From positions 301,322-365,321 of the forward strand of contig NZ_BMHY01000005.1 in the NCBI RefSeq assembly GCF_014641555.1: a DNA stretch of 64,000 nt. The letters run 5' to 3'. Both the position numbers and the translations under genes were made by a program. The first letter of the stretch is position 1, and each line of letters opens with the position of its first letter. Below are positions 15,893 to 23,635 of this stretch, in pieces. The notes under the pieces were generated by a model. The model saw only the letters and a list, made by a program, of their open reading frames with translations, made no database searches and was not told where the DNA came from. The DNA comes from Paenibacillus radicis (ex Gao et al. 2016). Lineage in GTDB: Bacteria; Bacillota; Bacilli; Paenibacillales; Paenibacillaceae.

Positions 15893-17208
15893 AAATGCAA
15901 GCGATGGCGGCGGCAACGGGCTCCAAGCTGTGGACGAATTGGTCAGGCATCGTACAGGCGACGCCCCGGGAAGTGCTGTTGCCCGGCACAATTGATGAGG
16001 TCGTGGAGACGGTGCAGCTCTGCAGGCGGGAAGGGCGAACGCTTCGTGTTGTCGGTTCTGGACATTCGTTTACGCCAATCGCCGCCTCCGATGACATTCT
16101 GTTGTCGCTCGATCGGATGCAGGGGTTAGTCAGCGTTGATCTGGACGCCGCTGTCGCGACGGTATGGGGCGGGACGAAGCTGAGGCTGCTTGGCGAGCTG
16201 CTGTTCGAACAGGGGCTGGCGCAAGAAAATTTGGGCGACATTGACGTTCAGTCAATCGCCGGAGCAATCAGTACGGGCACACATGGCACCGGAAGGGCGT
16301 ATGGCAACCTGTCCACGCAGATTATCGGGCTGACGATTGTGACAGGAAGAGGAGATGTCGTCGAATGTACGCCGGAATCTCATCCGGAGTGGTTCAAGGC
16401 GATGCAAATTTCACTTGGCGTTCTCGGCGTCATCGTACAGGTGAAGCTGAAGCTTCAAAGCGCTTATAAGCTGGAGTACGTCAGCAGCCGAATGCCGCTT
16501 AAGTCATGCCTTGCGCAGCTGTCCGAGCTTGCTGAGTCGAATCGTCATTTTGAGTTTTACTGGTTCCCTTATGCAGAGCCTTGCCAGATCAAACGAATGA
16601 ATCTAACCGATCAGGAAGTGACGAACCGCAAAGCATGGGAGCACTTCAGCGACGTATGGATCGAGAATAAGCTGTTTGGCCTGCTGTCAGAGTTTAGCCG
16701 CAAGCTCCCGTCATCCAGTGCAGCGATTAGCCGGTTGTCGGCCTCTCAGGTTCCGGTCGGCCGCAAGGTCAATTACAGCCATCGGCTATTTGCTACGCAA
16801 AGGCTGGTTCGCTTTAACGAAATGGAGTACAATCTGCCTGCGGAGGCGATTGGCGAGGTCATTGAAGAAATGCGCGAGGAGCTTGCGCGGGGGCGTTACC
16901 GGGTTCATTTTCCAGTGGAATGCCGTTACGCCAAGGGCGATGATATTTGGCTTAGCCCGGCCTATGGCCGCGACTCTGCCTATATTGCGGTGCATATGTA
17001 CAAAGGCATGCCGCATGAAGCCTACTTCGCCGCTATGGAGCGAATCTTCCTCCGTTATGGCGGCAGACCGCATTGGGGGAAGATGCACACTCTGCAAGCT
17101 GTACAGTTTAAGGAGCTTTACCCGAAATGGGAGGCGTTTGGCGCGGTGCGGGAGACACTGGATCCCGATCGGATTTTGCTGAATGACCGAATGCAGCATT
17201 TATTTTGA
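15880..17208 (+). CDS. D-arabinono-1,4-lactone oxidase-like FAD oxidoreductase
   Basis: A 442-residue VAO/PCMH-fold flavoprotein: FAD domain with RVVGSGHSFTPIA (His at about residue 62, the position of covalent FAD in aldonolactone oxidases), SIAGAISTGTHGTG, and the C-terminal ALO-domain motif PHWGKMHTL. Members oxidise aldonolactones or sugar alcohols (alditol oxidase is a close relative) with O2 or another acceptor. The ATG at 15880 overlaps the previous gene, so both proteins are likely made together and act in one pathway. A terminator ends the operon. Confidence 0.85.
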   Translation: MLPMKMQAMAAATGSKLWTNWSGIVQATPREVLLPGTIDEVVETVQLCRREGRTLRVVGSGHSFTPIAASDDILLSLDRMQGLVSVDLDAAVATVWGGTKLRLLGELLFEQGLAQENLGDIDVQSIAGAISTGTHGTGRAYGNLSTQIIGLTIVTGRGDVVECTPESHPEWFKAMQISLGVLGVIVQVKLKLQSAYKLEYVSSRMPLKSCLAQLSELAESNRHFEFYWFPYAEPCQIKRMNLTDQEVTNRKAWEHFSDVWIENKLFGLLSEFSRKLPSSSAAISRLSASQVPVGRKVNYSHRLFATQRLVRFNEMEYNLPAEAIGEVIEEMREELARGRYRVHFPVECRYAKGDDIWLSPAYGRDSAYIAVHMYKGMPHEAYFAAMERIFLRYGGRPHWGKMHTLQAVQFKELYPKWEAFGAVRETLDPDRILLNDRMQHLF

Positions 17209-17217
17209 ATTCAAAAC

Positions 17218-17258
17218 AAGCCCATCCTGTTCGATGACAGGGATGGGTTTTTTTTTTG
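17218..17258 (+). terminator. Terminator of the three-gene redox operon
   Basis: CCCATCCTGT / ACAGGGATGGG stem followed by about ten T. Confidence 0.9.
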
Positions 17259-17321
17259 TTATAGAAAGCAGGGGATGAACGGCAGCTGTTGAATTTGGGT
17301 GGGAGATTGATGTGGGTAAAT

Positions 17322-17356
17322 TTGTATTTACTGCTTACCTGTAATATAATTATTAC
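17322..17356 (+). promoter_or_regulatory. ArsR promoter with overlapping inverted repeat
   Basis: -35-like TTGTAT (17322), 17-nt spacer, perfect -10 TATAAT (17345-17350). GTAATA-TAAT-TATTAC (17341-17356) is a perfect inverted repeat covering the -10, so it is a likely autoregulatory operator. The expected transcript start is only about 2 nt before the ATG at 17359. Confidence 0.6.
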
Positions 17357-17358
17357 AT

Positions 17359-17682
17359 ATGACACATTTCAATAATGGTGACGAGTTGCTTTTAGTTCTA
17401 GAAGCGCTCTCGAACCCTCACCGATTAAAGATTGTAGCGGTTCTATCAGAAGGACGGCAATATGTAAGCGAACTGGCACGTGAATTAGGGATGAGCAGGC
17501 CTTTGCTTTATCTTCATTTACAAAAACTGGAGGAGGCGAACATCGTTACAAGCAGCTTGGAAATTTTAGAAAGCGGCAAAACAGCAAAATACTACATACT
17601 CAATCCATTCGACTTTGCATTGAACGAGCAAATGATAGCTAGATTGGCACCAACACTTACTTTTAAGAAGAAAAATATATAA
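17359..17682 (+). CDS. ArsR-type winged-helix regulator
   Basis: A 107-residue winged-helix protein: ALSNPHRLKIVAVLSEGRQYVSELARELGMSRPLLYLHLQKLEEANIV is the ArsR/HTH_20 DNA-binding domain, with a wing ESGKTAKYYILNPF. No metal-binding Cys pairs of the ArsR/SmtB kind are visible, so it probably senses something else or pairs with the membrane protein behind it. The ATG has no Shine-Dalgarno sequence and lies 8 nt after a perfect -10 box, pointing to a leaderless mRNA. The small membrane protein gene follows after 19 nt. Confidence 0.8.
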   Translation: MTHFNNGDELLLVLEALSNPHRLKIVAVLSEGRQYVSELARELGMSRPLLYLHLQKLEEANIVTSSLEILESGKTAKYYILNPFDFALNEQMIARLAPTLTFKKKNI

Positions 17683-17701
17683 AGATAAGGGGAGAGTTTG
17701 A

Positions 17702-17923
17702 ATGAGTGGTGTAGGCATAACAGGTTTAATTCTGTTAGTCATTCCCGTCGCAGTGGCTATTTTAGTTATATATTTTATTGTCAGCACGATAAAAGGCTTT
17801 GAAAAAAGAGCCAATGAGAAGCTATTAATTGAACGTGAAAACACGTTAATACTTCAAAGAAGAGTAGCGGATCTAGAAGGACGGCTGCTGAAGGTCGAAA
17901 CGTTGCTAAAAGAAGTGGACTGA
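17702..17923 (+). CDS. Small membrane protein with C-terminal coiled coil
   Basis: A 73-residue protein with one N-terminal membrane helix (ITGLILLVIPVAVAILVIYFIV) and a charged coiled-coil tail (VADLEGRLLKVETLLKEV with heptad leucines). This layout resembles PspB-like and DUF-class partner proteins, but I do not recognise a family. RBS AAGGGGAGAG. It is cotranscribed with the ArsR-type regulator, so it may be the regulated output or a membrane sensor for it (inference). Confidence 0.75.
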   Translation: MSGVGITGLILLVIPVAVAILVIYFIVSTIKGFEKRANEKLLIERENTLILQRRVADLEGRLLKVETLLKEVD

Positions 17924-17945
17924 TTGGAAGAGTTCGATTGAAGGA

Positions 17946-17986
17946 AGAAAAGACCATCCAGTCTGGAGACTGAGATGGTCTTTTTG
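17946..17986. terminator. Bidirectional terminator between convergent genes
   Basis: GACCATC ... GATGGTC with an inner CAGTCT/AGACTG stem; T5 on the plus side and TTTTC on the minus side. Confidence 0.8.
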
Positions 17987-17988
17987 GT

Positions 17989-18882
17989 CTAGGTTTCGGC
18001 GATCTGTGTCTGCTTCTTTCCCGAATAATTGACGCAGCCGATGCTGATGATTATGAGCACCAGCCCGACAAGCAGCGAGTAGGTGAACGGCTCGTGCATG
18101 AACACGGTACCCGTCAACACGGCGATGAGCGGCACTAGAAAGGTGAAAGCGGCAACCTTGCTCGCATCCCCCGTATTCATAAGCTTGAAGTAGATGACGA
18201 ATGCGATCGGAATGCCGCATGTAGCGCCATAGAGGAGACCCAGTATGAATGGGCCGTTCCATACGATGCTGCTCCAGCTCTCCGTCCCGCTGCCGACCCC
18301 GATAAGCGCAATTCCTCCAATAATAAATTGCATGGCAACCATCCACATGGAATCGGTGTGTCTGCTTTCCTTCTTCACATAGATGACGCCAAGCGCCCAG
18401 CTAAGCGCGGTAAGCAAGGCGAGGCTGACCCCGAGCAAGGAAACGTTGCCTGTGATTCCGTCTGCGCTGACCGCCAATATACCAAGGAATCCGATAACGA
18501 GTCCGGTGATTTTGAGCAGCGACAATCGTTCGCCCAGCCACATCCAGGCGAGCAGCCCGATTAAGACGGGTTGAAAGTAGACGAGGACGGAGAACAAGCC
18601 GCCCGGCAAATAAATAAGCCCGATGGATTGAACGCCATAGAAGAGGACAGCGTTGAACAGGGCGGATATGCTGTATCGATGCCAGTTTTGACGGAATTTG
18701 AGCTTGTCCCGCTTGGGCAGCAGGAATATCGCCAACAACAGCCCTCCAAGTAATGAACGGGTGCCGGAGAACAAGAGCGGCGGGGTGTAGGCTAAGGCTG
18801 TTTTGTAGATCGACCAGCTCAAGCCCCAGATTAGAACAAGAAAGAGAATGGCAAGTGTAGTTTTCGAAGATAGTATACGCAC
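17989..18882 (-). CDS. EamA-family (DMT superfamily) transporter
   Basis: A 297-residue membrane protein with ten hydrophobic helices in two EamA repeats: LVLIWGLSWSIYKTALAYTPP at the first helix and ALSWALGVIYVKKESRHTDS at the start of the second repeat. Family members export amino acids or other metabolites; the substrate is unknown. The GTG at 18882 is preferred, 11 nt after TGGAGG; a TTG at 18906 would overlap the ribosome binding site. Transcribed away from the neighbouring monooxygenase gene cluster. Confidence 0.85.
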   Translation of the reverse strand: MRILSSKTTLAILFLVLIWGLSWSIYKTALAYTPPLLFSGTRSLLGGLLLAIFLLPKRDKLKFRQNWHRYSISALFNAVLFYGVQSIGLIYLPGGLFSVLVYFQPVLIGLLAWMWLGERLSLLKITGLVIGFLGILAVSADGITGNVSLLGVSLALLTALSWALGVIYVKKESRHTDSMWMVAMQFIIGGIALIGVGSGTESWSSIVWNGPFILGLLYGATCGIPIAFVIYFKLMNTGDASKVAAFTFLVPLIAVLTGTVFMHEPFTYSLLVGLVLIIISIGCVNYSGKKQTQIAET

Positions 18883-18981
18883 GGTGACCGTGACCTCCAG
18901 TAGCAAGCTTAAGCTTTTGTTGAAATTGGCATACTATCTACTATACCTGAGCTTCGCTTGAAGGAATAATCATTTTTTATA

Positions 18982-19019
18982 TAAAAAAAAATAAAGCCAG
19001 CGGCTGCCCGCTAGCTTTA
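18982..19019 (-). terminator. Terminator of the ABM monooxygenase gene
   Basis: Minus strand: AAAGCTAGCGG-GCAG-CCGCTGGCTTT followed by A and a run of T. Confidence 0.85.
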
Positions 19020-19051
19020 ATCATTCAATCATTGCAACTATGGGGAAGATG

Positions 19052-19363
19052 CTATTGAATATGCCGCTTGACCTCGTACATGTTAACGACGGTTTCAATG
19101 ATATACTCCGGCTTCGTCTGGTCGCGTTTGTCCCGGTGCCCCTGAATATGCTCGGGGCTCTTCTCCCAGCTCTTCCACGCGTCTTCGGATTCCCAACGAA
19201 TGATGACGACGACCTCTTCCTGTTCCTTAGTCCGTTTATTGACCATAATGGTCCGGTCGATCAAGCCCTCTCGGCCGTCAAGCGGGCCGGGCTGGCTGAA
19301 ACGCTCGATAACTTTATCGGCGTTGCCGGGCTGTACGGTAATTGTTCTCGTTTGGATAAGCAT
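19052..19363 (-). CDS. Antibiotic biosynthesis monooxygenase-fold protein, HmoA/IsdG-like
   Basis: A 103-residue ferredoxin-like dimeric ABM protein. The segment RWESEDAWKSWEKSPEHIQGHR aligns with IsdG/HmoA heme monooxygenases, whose catalytic Trp and heme-ligand His fall on SWEKS and GHR here. The third catalytic residue, an Asn near position 7, is Thr in this protein (IQTRTITV). Heme degradation is thus possible but not secure; other ABM proteins act on quinones. RBS AGGAGG, monocistronic with terminator. Confidence 0.75.
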   Translation of the reverse strand: MLIQTRTITVQPGNADKVIERFSQPGPLDGREGLIDRTIMVNKRTKEQEEVVVIIRWESEDAWKSWEKSPEHIQGHRDKRDQTKPEYIIETVVNMYEVKRHIQ

Positions 19364-19542
19364 GCGAAACCTCCTATGGTTTGCTTTTTACGTATGACGA
19401 CGCCTGCCGCTTATGCAGGGAGTTGAGTGTCGTTATGCCGTCAACTCAGCGAAATCGTATCATACAGCCTAAGAAACCGGAATGGACATTCTGGCTTCTT
19501 GCCATGGATTTTTCAAACGGATGCTTTGAAGAGAGAGGCTGG

Positions 19543-20274
19543 TTAGCGCATAATATAGCCGCCATCAGGAAAGAGTGTACTTCCTGTCGTATACCCGTTG
19601 GTCATCAAATATAGCGTTGTGTGCGCTGCTTCTTCGGCAGTGCCGACTCGGCCGACGAGATTCATTTTGGCATATTGCCGATAGGATTCGTCCCGTACTT
19701 CTTGAGCGGCTCCTTCCCAGTTGAAGGCCGTATGAATCGTACCAGGAGAAATCACGTTCACGCGAATCGGTGATAGTTCAACGGCAAGCGCTTTGCCGAG
19801 ACTTTCGATAGCGCCATTGCAGGCGGCGTAAGAGGCTCCGTCCGCAAGCGGCCGCTGGCCGAAAGCACCGGACATTAGAACGATGGAGCCGTCCTTGCTC
19901 AAGAACGGAGCCGCATATTTAACCGCATTGTATTGCGGCCAGAACTTGGCGTTAAAGCAGCTGTGAGCCACTTCCGCAGGAGATGCAATGGAACCTCGCA
20001 CATAGGAGGCACCTGGCGTGAACAAATGATCGAAATTGCCGATTTTGGCGAAGAAAGCTTGCAGCTCCTCTTCGTTCTGATTGTTTAATGTATGAATTTC
20101 AGCATGGTTGGCTCCTCCGAGCAGCTCCTGCGCTTTTTCAAGCTTTTGCTGCGACCGGCCTGCCAGAATGACGTATGCGCCTTGCTCAACTGCTTGCTGT
20201 GCAGTTGCGAATCCGATGCCGGAGCTTCCTCCAATGATGACGATGCGTTTTTGGTTCAATGAAAAGTTTGACAT
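19543..20274 (-). CDS. SDR-family oxidoreductase with atypical Y-x3-N
   Basis: A 243-residue classical SDR: IIGGSSGIGFATAQQA cofactor motif, VLAGRSQQKLE (NADP-type Arg), VLMSGAFGQRP with the catalytic Ser, and YAACNGAIESL where the usual Lys of Y-x3-K is Asn. The C-terminus PDGGYIMR is normal. The Asn may reduce or alter activity, although some SDR subfamilies tolerate it. The ATG at 20274 has GGAG 9 nt upstream. The gene is divergent from an HxlR regulator, which probably controls it. Confidence 0.85.
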   Translation of the reverse strand: MSNFSLNQKRIVIIGGSSGIGFATAQQAVEQGAYVILAGRSQQKLEKAQELLGGANHAEIHTLNNQNEEELQAFFAKIGNFDHLFTPGASYVRGSIASPAEVAHSCFNAKFWPQYNAVKYAAPFLSKDGSIVLMSGAFGQRPLADGASYAACNGAIESLGKALAVELSPIRVNVISPGTIHTAFNWEGAAQEVRDESYRQYAKMNLVGRVGTAEEAAHTTLYLMTNGYTTGSTLFPDGGYIMR

Positions 20275-20339
20275 ATGAAAACTCCTCTCCTTATCGCTTG
20301 CGTGTTCACTCATTATTAGCGATAAAAGGAGACTTGCAC

Positions 20340-20360
20340 AGTACTCACTTTATTCGTACT
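20340..20360. promoter_or_regulatory. Candidate HxlR operator between SDR and HxlR genes
   Basis: AGTAC-N11-GTACT in the divergent gap, with ACTTT in the spacer; a similar element stands before the second HxlR gene at 26782-26801. Confidence 0.4.
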
Positions 20361-20457
20361 ACGGGTTTACGGTATGGGAAGTTTAGGGCTGCCTATTGAG
20401 AAACGAAGTGCAGGGAAGCGGTGGAACCGTTATATTGGTTGTAGAGGTGATTGTAAA

Positions 20458-20817
20458 TTGGGATTTTTGAAAAACTCGAATGAACCAAGGCTGCAAGGCG
20501 TATTGACGACATTGCAAAAGATCGGCGGAAAATGGAAGCCGCTCATCTTATTCATTTTGCTGATAGATGGAACCAAGCGGTTTGGCGAGCTGAAGCGGCT
20601 TATTCCGGATGTCTCGCAAGGCACTCTCGCTAAGCAGCTCCGCGAGCTGGAAGAGGACCATTTGATTATTAGGGAAGACTTTCAAGAGCTGCCGCTGCGC
20701 GTTGAATATCAGATCTCCGAGCATGGCCGGACGCTGATTACCGTTCTGGACAGCATGTGCGGCTGGGGACGCGAGCATCAAACCTATATAGACCGCGAGC
20801 GGCAGGCGGAGGACTGA
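20458..20817 (+). CDS. HxlR-family transcriptional regulator
   Basis: A winged-helix regulator of the HxlR (DUF24) family: [52 protein letters not shown] and the wing [13 protein letters not shown] are diagnostic. I choose the TTG at 20458 (RBS GAGGTGA, 7 nt) giving 119 residues, the usual family length; an ATG at 20374 lacks a ribosome binding site. A Cys just upstream of the domain would only exist with the longer form; Cys in WGREH-adjacent MCGW (residue about 101) could be redox-sensitive. Divergent from the SDR gene. Confidence 0.8.
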   Translation: MGFLKNSNEPRLQGVLTTLQKIGGKWKPLILFILLIDGTKRFGELKRLIPDVSQGTLAKQLRELEEDHLIIREDFQELPLRVEYQISEHGRTLITVLDSMCGWGREHQTYIDRERQAED

Positions 20818-20893
20818 GTTTTGGCTGCTAAGATAGAGAAATGACTATCTACGGTGCTGATCGGTGAGTGAGTAATAATTGGCTCTGCAGGGT

Positions 20894-21886
20894 CTAGCTG
20901 TGGAAGCGGGCATGAATGCTCTGTTGAAGATTATGAACGATTGCGGGTGAAGACGGGGTGCCCAGCTGTTGAAGCGCGTAGAGTGCAGCACCTGCAACTG
21001 GTGAAAAGGTTGGCGTAACGACGCAATAGCTTTTGTTGCTGCCAAGATTGGATAAGCGTTGGCTGAGCTGCTGGCGGACGTATTCGCTGTTGATGACGCT
21101 GCCGATAAAAGCGACATCGACATGTTCTCCTTTGAAGGTAGCGGCCAGCATCTCGACGCCGACTTGGATTTGCTCGATCGCTCGGTCGAGGACTCTTCTG
21201 GCTGTGCGGCTTCCTTGGCTCGCTGCTTTCGTCACAAAAGGGGCGAAATCACCGAATTTGCGATTCCGCTCTCTTTTCTCCGCGATGAAACCGGCTGTGC
21301 CGAGCTCGTGGAGCTGCTTAAGAGAAGCTACTTGCCAGTGCTGCAGCAGCGATTGTACAAGAGCTTCATCTGTCGCATCGGCTTTGCCTGCCAATAGCTC
21401 GTAAGTCGTATCATAGGCAATGAATCTGGCGGCACTAGCGGCATAGTGATGGAAATCATAGTTGCGGAGCTGCCGGCCTTCTTCCGTAATGGCAAAAATA
21501 ATGGAGCCGGTTCCCGATATAATGACAATTCCGGGATTCGCCTCAAGCGCTCCGTAGTGAGCGACTGCTGCGTCATTTAGATGCCAGCGGTTAGCCGTCT
21601 CTAAGCCATCGATTGCCGTCAAGGGCTCGATCCATTCCAAGTCCTCTGGGGAGTCATAGCCTGCGATGCCTGCTGCGATGCCTCTAACATCGCCGAACGT
21701 TTTGCCTGCCGCGGTTATGGCTTCTTGAATGGCTTGATGGACATTCTGTTTCGCATGCAAATCCTTGTATAGGGAAGCTGCCCCCTTTTCCACATAGGAC
21801 AGCACGTTTCCTGCAAAATCCACAGTCATAGCCCGTGTATGGGTGCCGCCGCCGTCGATGCCGATCACAATTCCGTTAGCATTCAT
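20894..21886 (-). CDS. BadF/BadG/BcrA/BcrD-type ATPase, N-acetylglucosamine kinase-like
   Basis: A 330-residue ASKHA-fold kinase: phosphate-1 motif VIGIDGGGTHTRAMTVD, GIAGYDSPEDLEW, ALEANPGIVIISGTGSIIF (phosphate-2), and VDVAFIGSVINSEYVRQQL. Bacillar homologues are annotated as N-acetylglucosamine or N-acetylmuramic acid kinases of cell-wall sugar recycling; no transporter or etherase gene is adjacent to confirm this. The ATG at 21886 follows AGGAGG by 10 nt. Monocistronic; divergent from the Dabb gene. Confidence 0.8.
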   Translation of the reverse strand: MNANGIVIGIDGGGTHTRAMTVDFAGNVLSYVEKGAASLYKDLHAKQNVHQAIQEAITAAGKTFGDVRGIAAGIAGYDSPEDLEWIEPLTAIDGLETANRWHLNDAAVAHYGALEANPGIVIISGTGSIIFAITEEGRQLRNYDFHHYAASAARFIAYDTTYELLAGKADATDEALVQSLLQHWQVASLKQLHELGTAGFIAEKRERNRKFGDFAPFVTKAASQGSRTARRVLDRAIEQIQVGVEMLAATFKGEHVDVAFIGSVINSEYVRQQLSQRLSNLGSNKSYCVVTPTFSPVAGAALYALQQLGTPSSPAIVHNLQQSIHARFHS

Positions 21887-22037
21887 CTGAATCAAACCTC
21901 CTGCTAATAGATGGTTCTCGTATTATACCAGAATTTGTAATCCTATACAGCTACATTTTGTAAATTGATGTTGCTGAGAGGAAGCGGTATTCTAAGAGAG
22001 AAGGATCGATAGACCACAACTCAAAGGAGCGTGCAGC

Positions 22038-22343
22038 ATGTCGCAAAATTCAATTATTCACTCTGTTATTTTTTCGTTGAAGCATGAGAAAGGCTCGGCG
22101 GAAGAGCAGCGTTTTCTGGAAGACGGCAAAGCGATTTTGAGCTCCATACCGACAGTAAAGGATTTCCGAGTGCTTCGTCAGGTGAGTCCGAAAAATACAT
22201 ATGATTTTGGCTTTTCAATGGTTTTTGTCAGCGAGGCTGATTATGAAGCCTATAATGTGCATCCGCTTCATGTCGATTTCGTTGCGAACCGTTGGGAGAA
22301 AGAAGTTGCGCAGTTTTTAGAGATCGATTACAACGAGCTTTAA
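22038..22343 (+). CDS. Dabb (stress-responsive alpha/beta barrel) family protein
   Basis: A 101-residue dimeric alpha-beta barrel protein: IIHSVIFSLKHEKGS start, ILSSIPTVKDFRVLRQVSPKNTYDFGFSMVF, and YNVHPLHVDFV with the conserved HPxH segment. Dabb proteins are stress-related in plants and act as small cyclases or decarboxylases in some bacteria; the role here is unknown. RBS AAAGGAGCG. Confidence 0.85.
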   Translation: MSQNSIIHSVIFSLKHEKGSAEEQRFLEDGKAILSSIPTVKDFRVLRQVSPKNTYDFGFSMVFVSEADYEAYNVHPLHVDFVANRWEKEVAQFLEIDYNEL

Positions 22344-22411
22344 TGACTGTGCAGGTTGTTTGCTGTTAGCGAAGCTACCCAAGCCGGAAGAACGGTGGCT
22401 TATTCGACGTC

Positions 22412-22621
22412 TGGAGTGAGCTTAAGACCCTACGAGGGTCTTAACTGAGGAGAATAACCGCGAAGGTGGAGGTTTAAAACCCCCACAGGGTCTTAATGCC
22501 AGTATAAACAGGCTAAATGGTCGAATATTCGACGTCTGGAGTGAGCTTAAGACCCTATGAGGGTCTTAAGGGAGATGAATAGCCGCCAAAGTGGAGGTTT
22601 AAGACCCTCGCAGGGTCTTAA
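22412..22621. repeat. Two 125-bp tandem units carrying TTAAGACCCT palindromes
   Basis: Four palindromes with arms TTAAGACCC and GGGTCTTAA occur at 22422, 22473, 22547 and 22598. The pattern, including the shared leader ATTCGACGTCTGGAGTGAG, repeats with a period of 125 bp. The second palindrome has one damaged arm. The same element appears twice at the right window end (63927 and 63980). There is no gene in 22344-22710. Confidence 0.9.
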
Positions 22622-22710
22622 TGTCAGCAACAAGCGGAAGAATGACGGCAATTCGGAGTTGAGAATCAACTCCTGGGAGCGAATTTGTCACCCTCTATGA
22701 AGCACAAACA

Positions 22711-22776
22711 ATAAACACGTAAACGGAGCAAAGAGCAGCCCGTGAGGCAGCTCTTTGCTCCTTTTTACGTGTTTAT
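22711..22776. terminator. Long bidirectional terminator between Dabb-side repeats and SDR
   Basis: GGAGCAAAGAGC...GCTCTTTGCTCC core, extended outward by ATAAACACGTAAA / TTTTTACGTGTTTAT; it includes the stop codon of the SDR gene. Confidence 0.85.
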
Positions 22777-23513
22777 AACGTCTGGCCGCCATCGACGGTG
22801 ATGATTTGCCCGGTCATCGCCTCTTGCTCCAAGGCAGCGCAGATGAGCTGGGCGATGTCCTCCGGCGTGGAGATGCGTTGAAGCAGAAGCTGCGGAGCAA
22901 GAAGCTTCATCTGCTCTTCTCTGCCGGACCACCATCTGGTCGCTACGGCACCAGGGACGACGCAATTTACGCGGATCGCTGGAGATAGTGCGCGGGCGAG
23001 CGACTTGGTCAAGCCGTGAACGGCAGCTTTGGAGACGGCGTAAGGGAGGGATGAGCCTAATCCGGTTTGCCCCGCAATGCTGCCGACATTGACGATAGCG
23101 CCATGTCCCGTTGTTTTCATGTACGGGGAGACGGCCTTGGCGCAATGAAACATCCCTTTCACATTGACGCTGAACAGTTCGTCCCATACCTCATCTGTAG
23201 CTGCCTCCAGATCGTCCAACGGGATATGTCTCGTAATGCTTGCATTATTGACGAGCAGGTCGACCGTTCCGAACTGCCCTGCAACTTGCTGAACCATCGC
23301 CTTCACTTCTTCATCTCGCGAAACATTAGCTTGTACGGCAATGGCACGGCCGCCCTCACGCTTGATAAGCTGAACCGTTTCCTCTGCGTCCTCCTGTGAC
23401 CGGGAGTAATTGACCGCTACCGCAACGCCCCGTTTCGCTAACAGCAAACTGGTTGCACGCCCAATGCCTGTTCCGCCGCCGGTAACTATAGCTGTTTTAT
23501 CGGACAAATCCAT
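22773..23513 (-). CDS. SDR-family oxidoreductase
   Basis: A 246-residue classical SDR: TGGGTGIGRATSLLL, NVSRDEEV, NNASITRHIPL, VNVGSIAGQTGL (catalytic Ser), YAVSKAAV (Y-x3-K) and C-terminal TGQIITVDGGQTL as in FabG-like enzymes. Substrate unknown. RBS GAGGAGCG. It is divergent from a LysR regulator whose start lies 122 nt away, so LysR control is expected. Confidence 0.85.
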   Translation of the reverse strand: MDLSDKTAIVTGGGTGIGRATSLLLAKRGVAVAVNYSRSQEDAEETVQLIKREGGRAIAVQANVSRDEEVKAMVQQVAGQFGTVDLLVNNASITRHIPLDDLEAATDEVWDELFSVNVKGMFHCAKAVSPYMKTTGHGAIVNVGSIAGQTGLGSSLPYAVSKAAVHGLTKSLARALSPAIRVNCVVPGAVATRWWSGREEQMKLLAPQLLLQRISTPEDIAQLICAALEQEAMTGQIITVDGGQTL

Positions 23514-23635
23514 CGTATGTCACGCTCCTCACATCTCTAATAAGTTCATTGTATATCTGGAAAGGCTATTCGTATAATTGAACTATTCGAATAAAGAGTT
23601 CATTCTTATTGAATCCATAGGACAGGAGCGCGTCG

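Noticed and set aside
22412..22621. Possible CRISPR array
   Set aside because: The repeats are palindromes inside 125-bp tandem units, with similar rather than unique intervening sequence, and no cas genes are present. The same holds for the clusters at 49334 and 63701.
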